DNA of 64,000 bases, taken from positions 20,793,844 to 20,857,843 of the forward strand of contig CM068315.1 of assembly GCA_034766995.1 (NCBI GenBank). Direction: 5' to 3'. How positions within the stretch are numbered: position 1 is the first letter of the stretch; each line of letters starts with the position of its first letter. This stretch comes from Acanthacorydalis orientalis (lineage: Eukaryota; Arthropoda; Insecta; Megaloptera; Corydalidae). A program made the position numbers and the translations under genes. Positions 21,474 through 32,888 of the stretch are shown here, piece by piece. The notes below the pieces were generated by a model that saw only the letters and a program-made list of their open reading frames with translations, searched no databases and was not told the origin of the DNA.

Positions 21474-22460
21474 CATCTAACCCCTTATTTACACAGTAGA
21501 TTAGTTCCCCAAAAGTATCGTGTAAATCGAAATCATGCAGTTCAAGTCCACATCTCATATTAAAAATAACGAATGGGTTTTACAAATCCTCAATAAAAAA
21601 TGTTATTTAATTTTAATAAAACTATAAAATATATTTAACATATTAATTCGAAAAACATTAAAAACAAATAAAAAAGTATTCATTCTGTATCATCTTTACT
21701 TGTTTATTTTCTCTTCACTTCTCTTCTATTCACATCTTCACTTCTCTAATTCATTTTCAAAGACATGGTGGGATCTGTTCTAATAAAATCTATTATCAAA
21801 GATTGTTCAAATCTTTACACAACTCCTTGTAAAGTTCTTGATTTTAAATTAAACAGTTACGCAAGTCTCTTCAAAATTTTGAACTTCTTTCTATGTTTGG
21901 ATCATTCTCAATGAATAAATCTTCCAGTTCTTTAGTCAGTGCAATTCCTTTACCTACTGTATTTTCAATAAGTGTTGAAACTGGTTCATCGCGATCACTT
22001 GCATATTCACTAGATATAGAATTAATGACCATTTCTACCAATTCATCTTCATTAAATTCACTGTCCACCATTAATTCTTCAAGTTCAGTAGAAGCCATAT
22101 CATCGAACCGTTCTCCTCCTACTAGATGTGCCAATATTGTGATCTCAGAATATTCATTTTTTAATATTGAACAATTATGTTTACTCAAAACCACACCAGG
22201 CCAGATAGATTTCCAGCAGGCATTTAATGTTGACTGTTTTATTTCCGTAATAGCTAATTTTATTATTTTCACACAACCTAAAAGAAAATATTTTTTCCAA
22301 ATTTGGGCAATACTAAGCGTTTTATCAGAGACCAGCTCATGTAAAATTTTTATTTGAATGTGTGGGAAAGTGTTTTAAAACATTTTTTTTTTTGCAATTC
22401 TGTGACCGTGTTAAATCGAAACTGTGCAATTCAAGTACCATGTAAATCAACGGTTAGGTG
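21474..22460 (-). mobile_element. Tigger/pogo-like element, 987-bp deletion derivative
   Basis: TA flanks both ends. The left end CATCTAACCCCTTATTTACA matches the complement of the right end, CACCTAACCGTTGATTTACA, at about 17 of 20 positions. The subterminal words ATCGTGTAAATCG and TTCAAGT also recur inverted. The body encodes only the C-terminal end of a Tigger-type transposase on the reverse strand, so the DDD catalytic core has been deleted. Confidence 0.8.
21871..22340 (-). pseudogene. Tigger-type transposase C-terminal region
   Basis: The reverse frame starts before the first Met at 22,272: the upstream codons LVSDKTLSIAQIWKKYFLLG are typical of this family. It continues CVKIIKLAITEI, QSTLNACWKSIWPGVV, an acidic stretch (ELEELMVDSEFNEDELVEMV) and IALTKELEDLFIENDPNIER. 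This is the W..LWP motif and acidic tail that follow the catalytic domain in Tigger/jerky-like proteins. The open frame is unusually long for an AT-rich relic. The stop comes shortly after NIERSSKF. Confidence 0.75.
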
Positions 22461-22464
22461 TATT

Positions 22465-23420
22465 AAGGCAGTTTTTGTATTATAATATTTATTTAAATTT
22501 ATTGCATGTTATTGTTAATTTGATCAATACTAGAATGTAGAAAAAAATATTTGAATTATTTTAATATCAAAGGAGTCATAGAGTGTTAATAAAAAACAGA
22601 GCGATGGAATTAAAAACGAATAGATTTGAGAAACTCGAGAAAAAAGTTCATTTCATTGAGAATTGAATTTAAGAAAATCTTAGAAAAATTTCTAGATCAG
22701 CATCAAGTGTCGACCGACTGGTTTCAAATTAGTAGACAAAAATAACACAAGGATTCAATATCAATAAATATGTCATCGATAAATACGGATAACACGGTTC
22801 ATTTTTCATATTTATATCTGATAAAATTTTAAAAATTAAAGAATCATCAATTTGATCTCAGACCGAACATTAAAAATACGATGCATTTTATTTTTTAAAT
22901 TCTGTTGAATGTTCATGTTTATGTTCTAATGAATTTAGTTACTAACTTAGTAAATAGAATATTTATTTCTGATCTTATAATCTTTAAATCTAGTTTCAAC
23001 GTTTGAGCTATTTTTATAGTTTAAAATACTGAGCATCACGCTATAAGAAGAGATGATTTCAGGGTCGAATCTGATCGTAGTAAAGTACTCATATATTAAC
23101 ATCAATCCAACAAAATTTAGCTAAAGAAGATCAACAAGACTATTATTATGTGTATTTTGCACACAGTAAACAGGAAATATCAAACAGCTGCACAATTATA
23201 TCTCTTAATATTCCATATTTTTTGACACACAAATAAAAATGAATAAAGAAAGTCGTATTTAATTACATATTTTTTTAAATTTTGTATGAAAATTTAAGAG
23301 TTAAAAATTAGAATTATTGTTTGAAAATAATATTCCAATCATTTTTTTTTTGATATTTCAGCTGAATTAACTTTCACAAATCAATTGTGTCTTCAATACA
23401 CTATAAGAAAATTTCAATCA
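22465..23420. other. AT-rich non-coding stretch
   Basis: No coding or repeat signal that I can support. Confidence 0.4.
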
Positions 23421-23424
23421 AATG

Positions 23425-23640
23425 GTCAATATTTGATTATTGATTACTTTTATAATACCTTTTTAATATCTATGAATATGCAATCATTTACAAAGCAGTA
23501 TGATACTGAAAAATTGATTTAATGATATATTTTTCAGTAACTTATTGTCCTGAGGAGGGTTGAGATGTCATCAACATTTTTATAAGTTGTTATTAAAATG
23601 ATTATTAGTCAAATATTGAACATTTAATCGTGAAATATTC
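23425..23640. repeat. Palindromic MITE family, full copy d
   Basis: The left arm (CAATATTTGATTATTGATTACTTTTATAATA) is matched in inverse by the right arm (TTATAAGTTGTTATTAAAATGATTATTAGTCAAATATTGAAC). A ATGTCATCAACA box sits between, as in copy b. Confidence 0.65.
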
Positions 23641-23775
23641 TTTCTTAAATGAAAATATTACTGGGAAATGGAAACATTTTTGTAATTATATATCAAATTA
23701 TAATTGCATGTTTTATACTTGTAGTTCCGTTGACCAAGGACAATTTATTTATATGTAAAGTATTTTTTGCTATAA

Positions 23776-23778
<3 letters not shown>

Positions 23779-23820
<42 letters not shown>
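23779..23820. repeat. (TA)n array
   Basis: Pure TA run. Confidence 0.97.
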
Positions 23821-23825
<5 letters not shown>

Positions 23826-23849
23826 GTATGAACATATCTATAGAAAACT

Positions 23850-24335
23850 AATAGACACGATATGCTAACTAAACTGTCAATTTATATTCGAAATACATAT
23901 TTCAAAACGTCTTTCATTCTCTGACAGCGAACGAAAAGCAGCAGCGAAAAAAATCCTTTCAACAAAAGACCTATCTGGATAGGATTTCATTGTATTTCAT
24001 TATTATTATGATTATTAGTTGATGGCGCGTTCATTATTCTGTCTTTTTTTAAAACATATCCATGGTATGAAAGATGAAACGAGGACGAATCTAATAGAAA
24101 ATATGTATGTGTGTTTTTTCTATTCTAGTCTAGCCTAATGTGTGTGTGTATGTGTGCAGTGGTCAAACATAACATTAACGAGGAACGAAGGAGCTCCGTC
24201 TTTTGTGTTCCTTGATAGTAATACCCCCTATTAGCTATAGGTGTTAACTAGTGGTGAGATTTTATCCAGTTTGACAGGTTATGCCGTAGACTGGAAACAT
24301 CTTGTCTGTTGTGTGACGTGCGGATCAATCGAATG
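23850..24335. other. GC-richer unique island
   Basis: It contains GACAGCGAACGAAAAGCAGC, GTTGATGGCGCGTTC, a TG/TATG-rich patch near 24,140 and GACAGGTTATGCCGTAGAC. No family match and no convincing frame. Candidate regulatory DNA. Confidence 0.35.
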
Positions 24336-24419
24336 TTTTATGCATATTTTTAGATAAAGAACGTGTATTTTTTTTAATATACATAAATATGCTTAAGTAC
24401 ATAATACGTTTTGAATATG

Positions 24420-24422
<3 letters not shown>

Positions 24423-24467
<45 letters not shown>

Positions 24468-24468
24468 A

Positions 24469-24507
<39 letters not shown>
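24423..24507. repeat. Two (TA)n arrays with short spacer
   Basis: TA runs at 24,424-24,466 and 24,472-24,507. Confidence 0.97.
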
Positions 24508-24510
<3 letters not shown>

Positions 24511-24839
24511 GTGAATAAATGTATCAAGATATGTGGTCGAGAAATATGGAATTAGTTGAAATTCGATATACATGTTTTATTCCATATCTATATTTCAATT
24601 AGGTTGTTATTATTTGAAAGATGAAGGGCGACTATTAATAAAAGGATTCACTAGTATCTTAATACAAGTTGAAATTCGAATATTCTTATCAAATCATTTT
24701 TATTCAGTGATTTTAAAAAAGTTAACGAATCCCTTGTGGTACATTTCACGCTTTTATTTGATCATGAGTTTTACTTCATATTTATGAAACATGTTATATT
24801 CACAAATTTTTCACTCACAATTCATTAAAAAATTTAATC

Positions 24840-24935
24840 AAAAATATTTAATAAATGATTATTGATCATTTTCGATTTATGTTTATGTGGATTTCGATTG
24901 CGATACAAGTATTTTTAGAGGGATAAGGTACAAAT
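24840..24935. repeat. Palindromic MITE family, half copy e
   Basis: It reads AATGATTATTGATCATTTTC, GATTTATGTTTATGTGG and TTTCGATTGCGATACAAG, equivalent to the left arm of the family. Confidence 0.6.
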
Positions 24936-25041
24936 AGTATAAAAATTATACATTTGGTTTCTGGAAGGAAAAATTATAACAGAAGAATGTAATTGTTTTC
25001 TAGTTAGATGGAAAATAAAGCATTTGAGAAAACTCAGTATA

Positions 25042-26266
25042 CGATGGTCATTTGATAAGTATGGGAAAAAAGCAAGTTAAACACTGTTTCTTGGAAAAAA
25101 TCGATTTTATTTCTCAACATAGTCTTCATTAAGGGCTATAATATACATTTGGTTCAGCGAGTCAGAAAAATATGCATTGACGGCACCGATGGCATCCTTA
25201 TTCGATGAGAATTTCTTCCCACCGAGCTAAATTTTCAAACTGGGAAAGAGAAAAAATTCTCATAGGACTAAGTCCGGAGAATAAAGTAAATGAAGAATCA
25301 ATTCGAAGCCTAATTCGTGGAATTTTACTATTGCGACAGTCGATTTGTGGGGCAGCGCATTGTCCTGGTGAAAGAGCACTTTTTTGTGCGCCAATGTTGG
25401 CTTTTTTTGTTTCAGCTCTTGTTTTAAACGGTCCATTAATGTTGCATAATAAGCTCCTGTTATCGTTTTTATGTTTATTAAGTAATCGATCTGGATGACT
25501 TCTCGGGAATCCAAAACAGTGGCCATCACTTTCCCAGCTGACAAAACGGGCTTCGCCTTCTTCGGCGCACTTTCAGCAGTCATTGTCTATTGCTTTGACT
25601 ACTGCGTCGACTCAGGTGTGCAATGATAGATCCATCTTTCATCTACGGTAACGAATCGATACAAAAGACCTGTTAATTGCGAATAAACATCGCCAAACAC
25701 TGGGTTGAAATATCATTTCGTGTGCGTTTTTGATCGACAGAAAACAATCGAGGCTTCCATCGTGCGCAAAGCTTTTTCATGTGAAATTTTTCATGCAGGA
25801 TTATTCCCATTATTCTCATTATGCACATGTTCAGTTGAGATACCTACAGTCTCAAAAATCTCGCGCATTTTCACTTGCCGATCTTTTATAATGATACTGG
25901 GCATCCAGAGCGCACTTCATTTTTAGTGTATGTTAGGACATTTTTAAACTCATTTATCCAGAAATAAACAGTCTTCAACGCTGGTGCATAGTCCCTATGA
26001 ACTTTATTCAATTTCACTTCAATCTTGGCGATTGTCCACTTTTTCAAATATAAATGTTTTACCACCACATGGAACTCGTTTTTTTTCATTTTTGCGACAA
26101 CTGCTACAATCCTCACTTCAAATATCTGTAAAACGTAAACAATGCGTCGCTTCTGTCTGAAAATTCGTCTATATTAGTTTGAAAATTGACACTTGATATC
26201 CGTAACGTTACCAAATCAATGGTGGTGTCATCTCATAGAAATTTACCAAACAACAAATGACACTCG
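25042..26266 (-). mobile_element. Irritans-like mariner, full-span decayed copy (family D, copy 1)
   Basis: TA-flanked, 1,225 bp. The left end is CGATGGTCATTTGATAAGTA; the complement of the right end is CGAGTGTCATTTGTTGTTTG. The transposase lies on the reverse strand. A deleted relative is at 55,241-56,067. Confidence 0.85.
25150..26116 (-). pseudogene. Mariner transposase, stops and altered third Asp
   Basis: Read on the reverse strand, it starts near 26,116. The N terminus is KKNEFHVVVKHLYLKKWTIA and continues into a helix-turn-helix region. The middle (25,650-25,880) is broken but keeps VTVDERWIYHCTPEST, so the first Asp is present. Then come SAGKVMATV, IDYL, TITGAYYATLMDRLKQELKQ and VLFHQDNALPHKS (second Asp). 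At the third site the text reads YSPDLVL, a stop, then EFFLFP: the Asp codon is now Glu, directly after a TGA. The ending AYFSDSLNQMYI is recognisable. Confidence 0.85.
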
Positions 26267-26654
26267 TAGGCTTGACTCTAGAAAATGTTTAACTAAATTT
26301 TCTGTTAAATATGGAGGCTTATCACTTATAATATTGCGTTGTTTCTTCTTTTCTGGTATTAGAAATTTACATTTCACTTACAGAATTAAAGAACATTAAT
26401 TTATATAGAAGTTAAACCGCAGTGAGAATCATTCGAAAACATTAAGTAACTATGTATTCAACTAAGTTAACGATTCTCAGAATATACGTTAAAAAAATTC
26501 TTTAAAGTTATAAAAGCGTTTCCATAAACTCCTGATATCAAAAGAGACACGTATGTGAAATTATGAATTCATATCAATTGAAATAGACATTGAAAGTCGA
26601 AAGAGAAGAAATAACAATATTAGTGAAGTTGACACCACACATATTAACTTAAAT

Positions 26655-26655
<1 letters not shown>
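26267..26655. other. AT-rich spacer
   Basis: Nothing recognisable. Confidence 0.4.

Positions 26656-26657
<2 letters not shown>

Positions 26658-26724
<67 letters not shown>
26658..26724. repeat. (TA)n array
   Basis: Pure TA run. Confidence 0.97.
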
Positions 26725-26727
<3 letters not shown>

Positions 26728-26878
26728 TAGTATTGAACGAAATACTCAAAATAATATTTGTTACCTTTACAAAATCTAGATACTGAAAGTAACTAACATT
26801 TAAAAATACAAAAATTCTTCATTTGAGTAATTTAAGTATTTTTATAAATCAGAAAATGAAATGAATTTGTTCTTAATT

Positions 26879-26883
<5 letters not shown>

Positions 26884-26920
<37 letters not shown>
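26884..26920. repeat. (TA)n array
   Basis: Pure TA run. Confidence 0.97.
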
Positions 26921-26923
<3 letters not shown>

Positions 26924-27399
26924 CTTGGTGGTCTTTATACTTTTGGGAACACCTAAGTGTTTGTTCTCTATTAGTCGTTTCGGTACCAATGTCATTGTGA
27001 CAAATAAATGGGATTTAAAATCAGTCTTCAACATCTATCTGATGATAGCATACGTATCGAAACTAAGAGTGGATTTATGGATAGAATACTTGTCATCAAA
27101 ATAAATCTTCTATAGGCATTCAATATTGAATCCCAGTAATATATACATTTTTTTCAATAAAAAAGTTATTTTCTTGTCATATACAACTGAATTCTTTCCT
27201 GATTTAATAATTTTCAGTTTATTTTAAAAAACTAAAATAATTTATATATTATTATAAAAGTTATACTATATACCGATATATCTTAAGCAATGTATTGATT
27301 ATATCGACGTTTGTGATAATAATGGCCATCTCTTTTACATATTCTTCATTACATCCAAAAAATATGATAAACTAGTTTAGATGAAACTAGTTTATAATT

Positions 27400-28080
27400 T
27401 ATTTATTGATTGGTTGTCTCGCATTGAACTCATAAAGTTTCCCTTCTTATTTTGTTCTCTCCTTTAATGAATTCACGGATTCTGTGTAAAAGTAGCAACG
27501 CACGGTTGAAATCTATTCAAATTGGTAACTAATACATTCCGTATTGTCCATCAACAACACATCTCTATAATTAACCGTTGATAATGTCAACAAAGATTTT
27601 TTTGTCAAAACGCAGGGACTAGTTTCTAAAAATAGATACATCTGAAGTATTTACATGGCCTATGACCTCATCTACAGATCGCCACCGATTCCCAATCGTT
27701 AGAATAACAACAAGAAAAAACGGGAATTTCAACTTCATTAAAGTAGCTACCAATGTTCGTCTTTGAGCGCGTGTTTTATTCTATGATGCACACATAACGT
27801 CCTCTCTCACGTCAATAAATATATGAATCTGTATTGTTGGTCGATAACAAGAGATTGTTTCAACAGTTTTGTCACGAGAGCAATGAAATCGAGGCCAGAG
27901 GTTGTCTCATTCAGCTGCCGTTTATTATCTCAGGTGATACAGTAACATTATAGGAGTTATAAATGATGTACGACGCACAGAAAGTTGAAAACATGGTAAC
28001 TCGAATGCAATGAATATAAATTAGTGAATATGACTGTTGATATTTCTTTTGCTGATGACGATGCTTTTACCTAATATGGC
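27400..28080. other. GC-richer unique island
   Basis: It holds CTCATCTACAGATCGCCACC, GTCTTTGAGCGCGTG, CGTCCTCTCTCACGTC, GAGGCCAGAGGTTG and CATTCAGCTGCCGTTTATTA. No transposon match. Clustered short motifs such as ATTGTT and GTTTATTA could bind HMG or homeodomain factors, but that is speculation. Confidence 0.35.
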
Positions 28081-28202
28081 AAGAGCGAACAGCTGACGCC
28101 ATGTAATGTATTATTACCACTGATTATGTACATGAATGATACAGAATTGGCCGAATTAAAAATATCTTGATAAATAAATATAGAATTGTATGTATGTATT
28201 CG

Positions 28203-28224
28203 CATACACACATACACATACAAT

Positions 28225-28288
<64 letters not shown>
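28203..28288. repeat. (CA)n-(TA)n compound microsatellite
   Basis: A CA-rich run passes into a TA run. Confidence 0.95.
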
Positions 28289-28289
<1 letters not shown>

Positions 28290-28583
28290 CTGTTTTACTT
28301 TAGAAATATTCATTATTTTACTATAAATACTTCTTGAAAAGTTTATTTGATTAAAAAGAAAAACATTTAAAAATATTTTATATTATTTATTTACACAAGA
28401 TCGGTCAGTAATTCATATGCACACAAATATTTATTTTTAATGTTTAAAATAGAAATAAATTGTATCAAAACGTACCTATATAGAAGATTATAGCGATTAA
28501 AATAATTTATATATTATTTTCTAAAATTCGATTAATTTATTTAAATTTAGAAATAATTGAAAAATAAAAGTTGTTTATAATTA

Positions 28584-29147
28584 ATGGTTGGTAGAAAACT
28601 AATTGCGCTTTATGACCTTAAAATTCATATACATTTTACTCAGCTTGCTGTTTTAATTGGTCCACAACAGTTGGATAACTAATGTCTAACTTTTGTGTAA
28701 GCTTTTAAATTGTTATGTGTCATTTTGATTTAACTGACGTTTTCAGTTGGTCGTTATGAACTCAAGAACGACGCCCGCGACCTTCTTTATCTTCAAGGCT
28801 CTCGTCTCCATCACGAAATTTTTGGTAGCACCATTGTACCGTACGTTCCTTAACAACATCCACACCAAAAGTATAGTTTATTTTACGAGCATTTTCTGCT
28901 GCTTTATCATCCGTTTTGATCTTATACAACAAATTGCTTTTATTTTCATCTATTCCATCTTAAATCCAATAGTTCAATTTGAAGCTAAATTAATAATAAA
29001 ACCAAAGTCGATGTTTCCAAAATACAGTTGGAAAAATGTACTTTAAAATGATATTAACACAAACACGATCAAATGATACATTCGTTGAAAAAAATTAAGG
29101 TTAGAGTTCATAAAAACAAAACCGCATTTATTTTCTTACCAACCTAA
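28584..29147 (-). mobile_element. Cecropia-like mariner, deletion derivative (copy 4)
   Basis: A TA-flanked 564-bp copy in reverse orientation. The left end is AATGGTTGGTAGAAAACTAA; the right end finishes CTTACCAACCTAA. On the reverse strand the helix-turn-helix coding region is still largely readable, with words such as KERTVQWCYQKFRDGDESLE, split by small changes. It joins the 3' tail at the same point as copies 1 and 6. Confidence 0.88.
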
Positions 29148-29167
29148 TATTTTGAACATAAATACAT

Positions 29168-29261
29168 GAACAAGATGAAATGACACTTTCATTGAAAAAA
29201 AATTATGTTAGAATTCAAAAAATAAAAACCGCAATTATTTTCCAACCAACCTAATATAAAT
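29168..29261 (-). mobile_element. Cecropia-like mariner leader fragment
   Basis: GATGAAATGACACTTTCATT, then TTAGAATTCAAAAAATAAAA and CCAACCAACCTAATA, repeats the 5' end of the family directly next to copy 4. This is either a second insertion or a partial duplication. Confidence 0.7.
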
Positions 29262-29479
29262 TAGTATTAATCTTCTATAAACGACGAAATTCTTAAAACA
29301 CCCAGTTAATTTATATGTATGCATAATATTATCAATTTTTTAGGTTCGATATACATTTTTCTGTAAAAACGTAAATTACAATCCTTGTACTGTTTAAACA
29401 CCATATTATAATGAAATTACTGTTTTCGATGGATCTCAAACCTTGTATATATGTATATATGATTGTACACTTTTGCAAT

Positions 29480-29673
29480 ATCGTATGGATTAGGATCATG
29501 TTTTGTTTCGGAATTAGCTTTCATTGTTCGTTGTTCACCTGCACATTTTCCCAGAGAGTCATCAATGATGTACAGTGCGATCGAACGACGGTGTCGCACA
29601 CTTAGCCTCTTTGTTTGTTTTAGACAGACACTAAACCGCGATACACACACACATGCAAAACATGTACACATGA

Positions 29674-29675
<2 letters not shown>
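29480..29675. other. GC-richer unique island
   Basis: It contains GTTCACCTGCACATTTTCCC, GTACAGTGCGATCGAACGAC and GGTGTCGCACACTTAGCC. Short frames on both strands overlap here, which suggests composition rather than coding. Confidence 0.3.

Positions 29676-29709
<34 letters not shown>
29675..29709. repeat. (TA)n array
   Basis: Pure TA run after a CA patch. Confidence 0.95.
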
Positions 29710-29714
<5 letters not shown>

Positions 29715-29899
29715 GAAGTTATGTATGTATAAATGTGTGTTGTGTATAATGCTTTCTGCAGCTAATCACTTGCGATAACATTTGCTCGTTTCGATTAAAC
29801 CAATACTAAAAATGTAAACTGTTTCATTGGTTTTGTTTATACAGTATATTTAACAAACACATACATACGTACGCAATTAATCAACAATGAGTGAATGAA

Positions 29900-30700
29900 C
29901 ATGTGTTTTCAGAAGAGTGACGATTAATCCACATGTTGTTTTTTAGAAAAATGCGATAAATTAAATTAAATTTGAACGGATTGATAAAAACTTTAAAAGT
30001 AATGAAAATTTTGTTCATATTTAAAAAGCAAACAATAAACCAGTCTGTAATTTTAAAAAGAGAGTATATTAAATGTGAATATGTATATTGAAAAATTGCG
30101 TCGTATGAAATAAAACAAGTTTGATTAATATATAAAAATAAATTTGTAACTATACTCTTTTCAGTATTTAACTTGTGATTCTTAATTACTATTCTTAATA
30201 TTTATAATTAAAAAATAATAATTTCTTTTTTAAGTATTTTTTTCTATAAAAATGGAAATAAATATATTTTCTTGTTTAAAAATAGTATCTTAATTTCATC
30301 AGCGATTAGGATTTCTTGCACGCTGATAATTATTATTAAATGTTTCATTTTAAATTATAAAAAAACGTAAATAAATATATGTCAAATAAAAATACACTGG
30401 TAATATTATTACGATTATTTAACAATATCATAGACACTTATTAATTCTGTATATATTAATTTTTTCCTTTTGATGTAAAACTAATACTGTTTTTAGTTAT
30501 TTGTCGTTATACTACAATTCAATTTTCTTTAATATTTTTTTTCAGTTATTTAATGAAATATGTTACTACTAAGTGGATAAAATAGCTATTGTACATGGAG
30601 TAATACTTATTTTAATTTTTTAAAGTGATAAAGCCGAATGTTTATTTGAAATCGAATTAGTTTTGTTGGAAGTGATATTTATTTAGAAATTAAATGCATT
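29900..30700. other. AT-rich non-coding stretch
   Basis: No coding or repeat signal that I can support. Confidence 0.4.
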
Positions 30701-30703
30701 ATT

Positions 30704-31131
30704 TTAGGTTGGTAGAAAAATAATTGCGGTTTATGACCTTTAAATTCATACACATTTTTTTCTTCTTTGATTTTCTTAGCTGTTTTAAGTGGTCTCTGTT
30801 GGATGACCAATGCCAAACTGTGTAAGCTCTTGAATTGTTGTCCCTGGTTCTGATTCAACTAACACTTTCACTTGGTCATTATGAATTGAAGAAGGACGAT
30901 TTGAACTCATACAAAAAATTCTCTTATTTACTTCTTTTTCATCTTTAATTCAATATCGTAATTTGAATCAAAATTAATAATAAAACCAAAATCGATGCTA
31001 TCAAAATACATACCGAGAAATGTATTTCAAAGTGATATTAAGATGAACACGATGAAATGACACTTTTATTGAAAAAAATTAAGTTTAGAATCCAGAAAAT
31101 AAAAATCGTAATTATTTTCCTATCAACCTAA
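30704..31131 (-). mobile_element. Cecropia-like mariner, deletion derivative (copy 5)
   Basis: The left end is TTAGGTTGGTAGAAAAATAA; the right end finishes CCTATCAACCTAA followed by TA. At 428 bp it is shorter than copies 1, 4 and 6, with a second loss inside the helix-turn-helix region. The shared 3' junction is kept. Confidence 0.87.
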
Positions 31132-31164
31132 TATAGCAATACATATTATGTACGTTTATAGCAG

Positions 31165-31166
<2 letters not shown>

Positions 31167-31211
<45 letters not shown>
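31167..31211. repeat. (TA)n array
   Basis: Pure TA run 35 bp after a mariner end. Confidence 0.97.
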
Positions 31212-31213
<2 letters not shown>

Positions 31214-31214
31214 C

Positions 31215-32330
31215 AATATATAATGTACGTTTCATATTTTCAAATAGACGATTGGAAACTTGATTGCAAATTACCATACATTGAGGTAATATCACTAACT
31301 GATATTCTTCTAAAATATTTATACGATCTTATTTCTTTTTAAATGGTCAAATAAAAAATAAGCCAATAATATGATATCTTGTGAATAAGTTGATCTTTTT
31401 CGTATCTTGCTTATGATACGATCATTACAAATTTCAGAAAAATTCAAAATTTAAATTTGTAATATATGTATTGCAATATATATATATAGTTGTATTGTTT
31501 ACTGGAAATATCCTAACTAAATTTTAGCATCATGTAACTGAGCGAAGAATTTGGTTTCCGGTAGACATAACTATTAACATCATTATTTAAAAGTAATAAT
31601 CTTTAATATTAATATTATTTTAATTATTTCTTGTCAATTTTATTAACGTTACTTGTTTATTCAAAAGTTATTCAAATACAACAAACCCAAATCTGTATAT
31701 TTGGGTTTTTCATATGGATTATTATCTGTAATTATTAAATGTTCGCAGACTAGCAATGGATTCAAACATTATTTACACTATGTTCATTCTTTAACTAGGA
31801 TTTTTCTATTATTAAAGACATTTGACGTCACATTTAGACATTTTAAATTCACACTTAATGAACAAAAAATACATTTTGAAAGTTATACACTTCACCTGCG
31901 CAATGACATACCAATAAATAAACTGAACCAATAAAATAAAAAAAATATCAACTGTACATGTGTAACAATGAACGCTGAGTGCACTGTATCAACAAAGTGA
32001 AATTATAAGTTTGATATTAATTAATTTCATTCATTTTTTAAAAAAATATTATTTAACTGTTTGAATATAAAAAATATTTTTTTATTTATGTCCTCAATTT
32101 GATAATATATAAAAATAAAAAATAAAAATTATCCACAATAATATTTCTAATAAAAATGAAGTAGGTAAACATAGATAACCTTTATAAATATTTACTTTGT
32201 ATGTTTGTGCCAAGAATTACAATAAAATAAGTTGGTTTTAGAAAAAGATCATCACGTATCCTAGTCATCGATTGCTGTTTTTTTTTTTGACTATAGAATA
32301 TTATTTTATGGTTAGCATAAGGACCATAGA
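31215..32330. other. AT-rich non-coding stretch
   Basis: A 93-codon frame at 31,653-31,934 has no recognisable motif, and its AT-driven residues make it doubtful as a gene. Nothing else is supported. Confidence 0.4.
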
Positions 32331-32370
32331 CGTAATTAACCCCTTGTGCATGCATCAGTGGTTTGACTCG

Positions 32371-32452
32371 TGAAATGCAGAAAACACTTTATCAGTCAAT
32401 CACGAGTCTAAATCGTAAACTGTAAAAAACACTTTATCAGTTAATCACGAAG
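32371..32452. repeat. 45-bp imperfect tandem duplication
   Basis: ACACTTTATCAGTCAATCAC and ACACTTTATCAGTTAATCAC recur 45 bp apart within longer similar context. A TTAACCCCTTG word 35 bp to the left resembles a piggyBac-type end but has no partner. Confidence 0.7.
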
Positions 32453-32888
32453 TATGGGATAATGAAGACATCAGGAATAAACTCGGTAGCACTGCGTAGA
32501 CTAGGAAAGAATACTTCAGTTTTATATGTATTTTACAAAGTTCTAACCAAAGATTTTTGGGATATAGTAACGAATGAAACCAGTATATACTTCCTTTCAA
32601 TTTAAATAGCCATTTAGTTTTAATTACTTTTTTTAAAAAATACTAGTACATCGATTAATATAGACTGATAATTTCACTCTAAAAATTTCGAATACAAAAT
32701 TAAAATAATATTTTTCCTATAGATGCGAGTATATATTCTTAGATTGGAAACAAGTAAGACAAAGATGATAAATAATTAAGCACCATCATGAGAAGTTTGT
32801 TGAAAAGTTTAGTTAGTAGATACAACATAAATATTTAAATATCCTTTAATGGGTCAAAGTAGTTGGTGAATTTTTGCTTATAAGGATA

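Noticed and set aside
22272..22357. Serine-rich forward frame 21,893-22,357 (154 codons) as a gene
   Set aside because: It is the antisense of the Tigger-type C-terminal frame; Glu/Asp codons read backward give Ser/Phe/Leu.
29411..29711. Three overlapping 64-84 codon frames on both strands
   Set aside because: Three mutually overlapping frames point to local composition, not coding.
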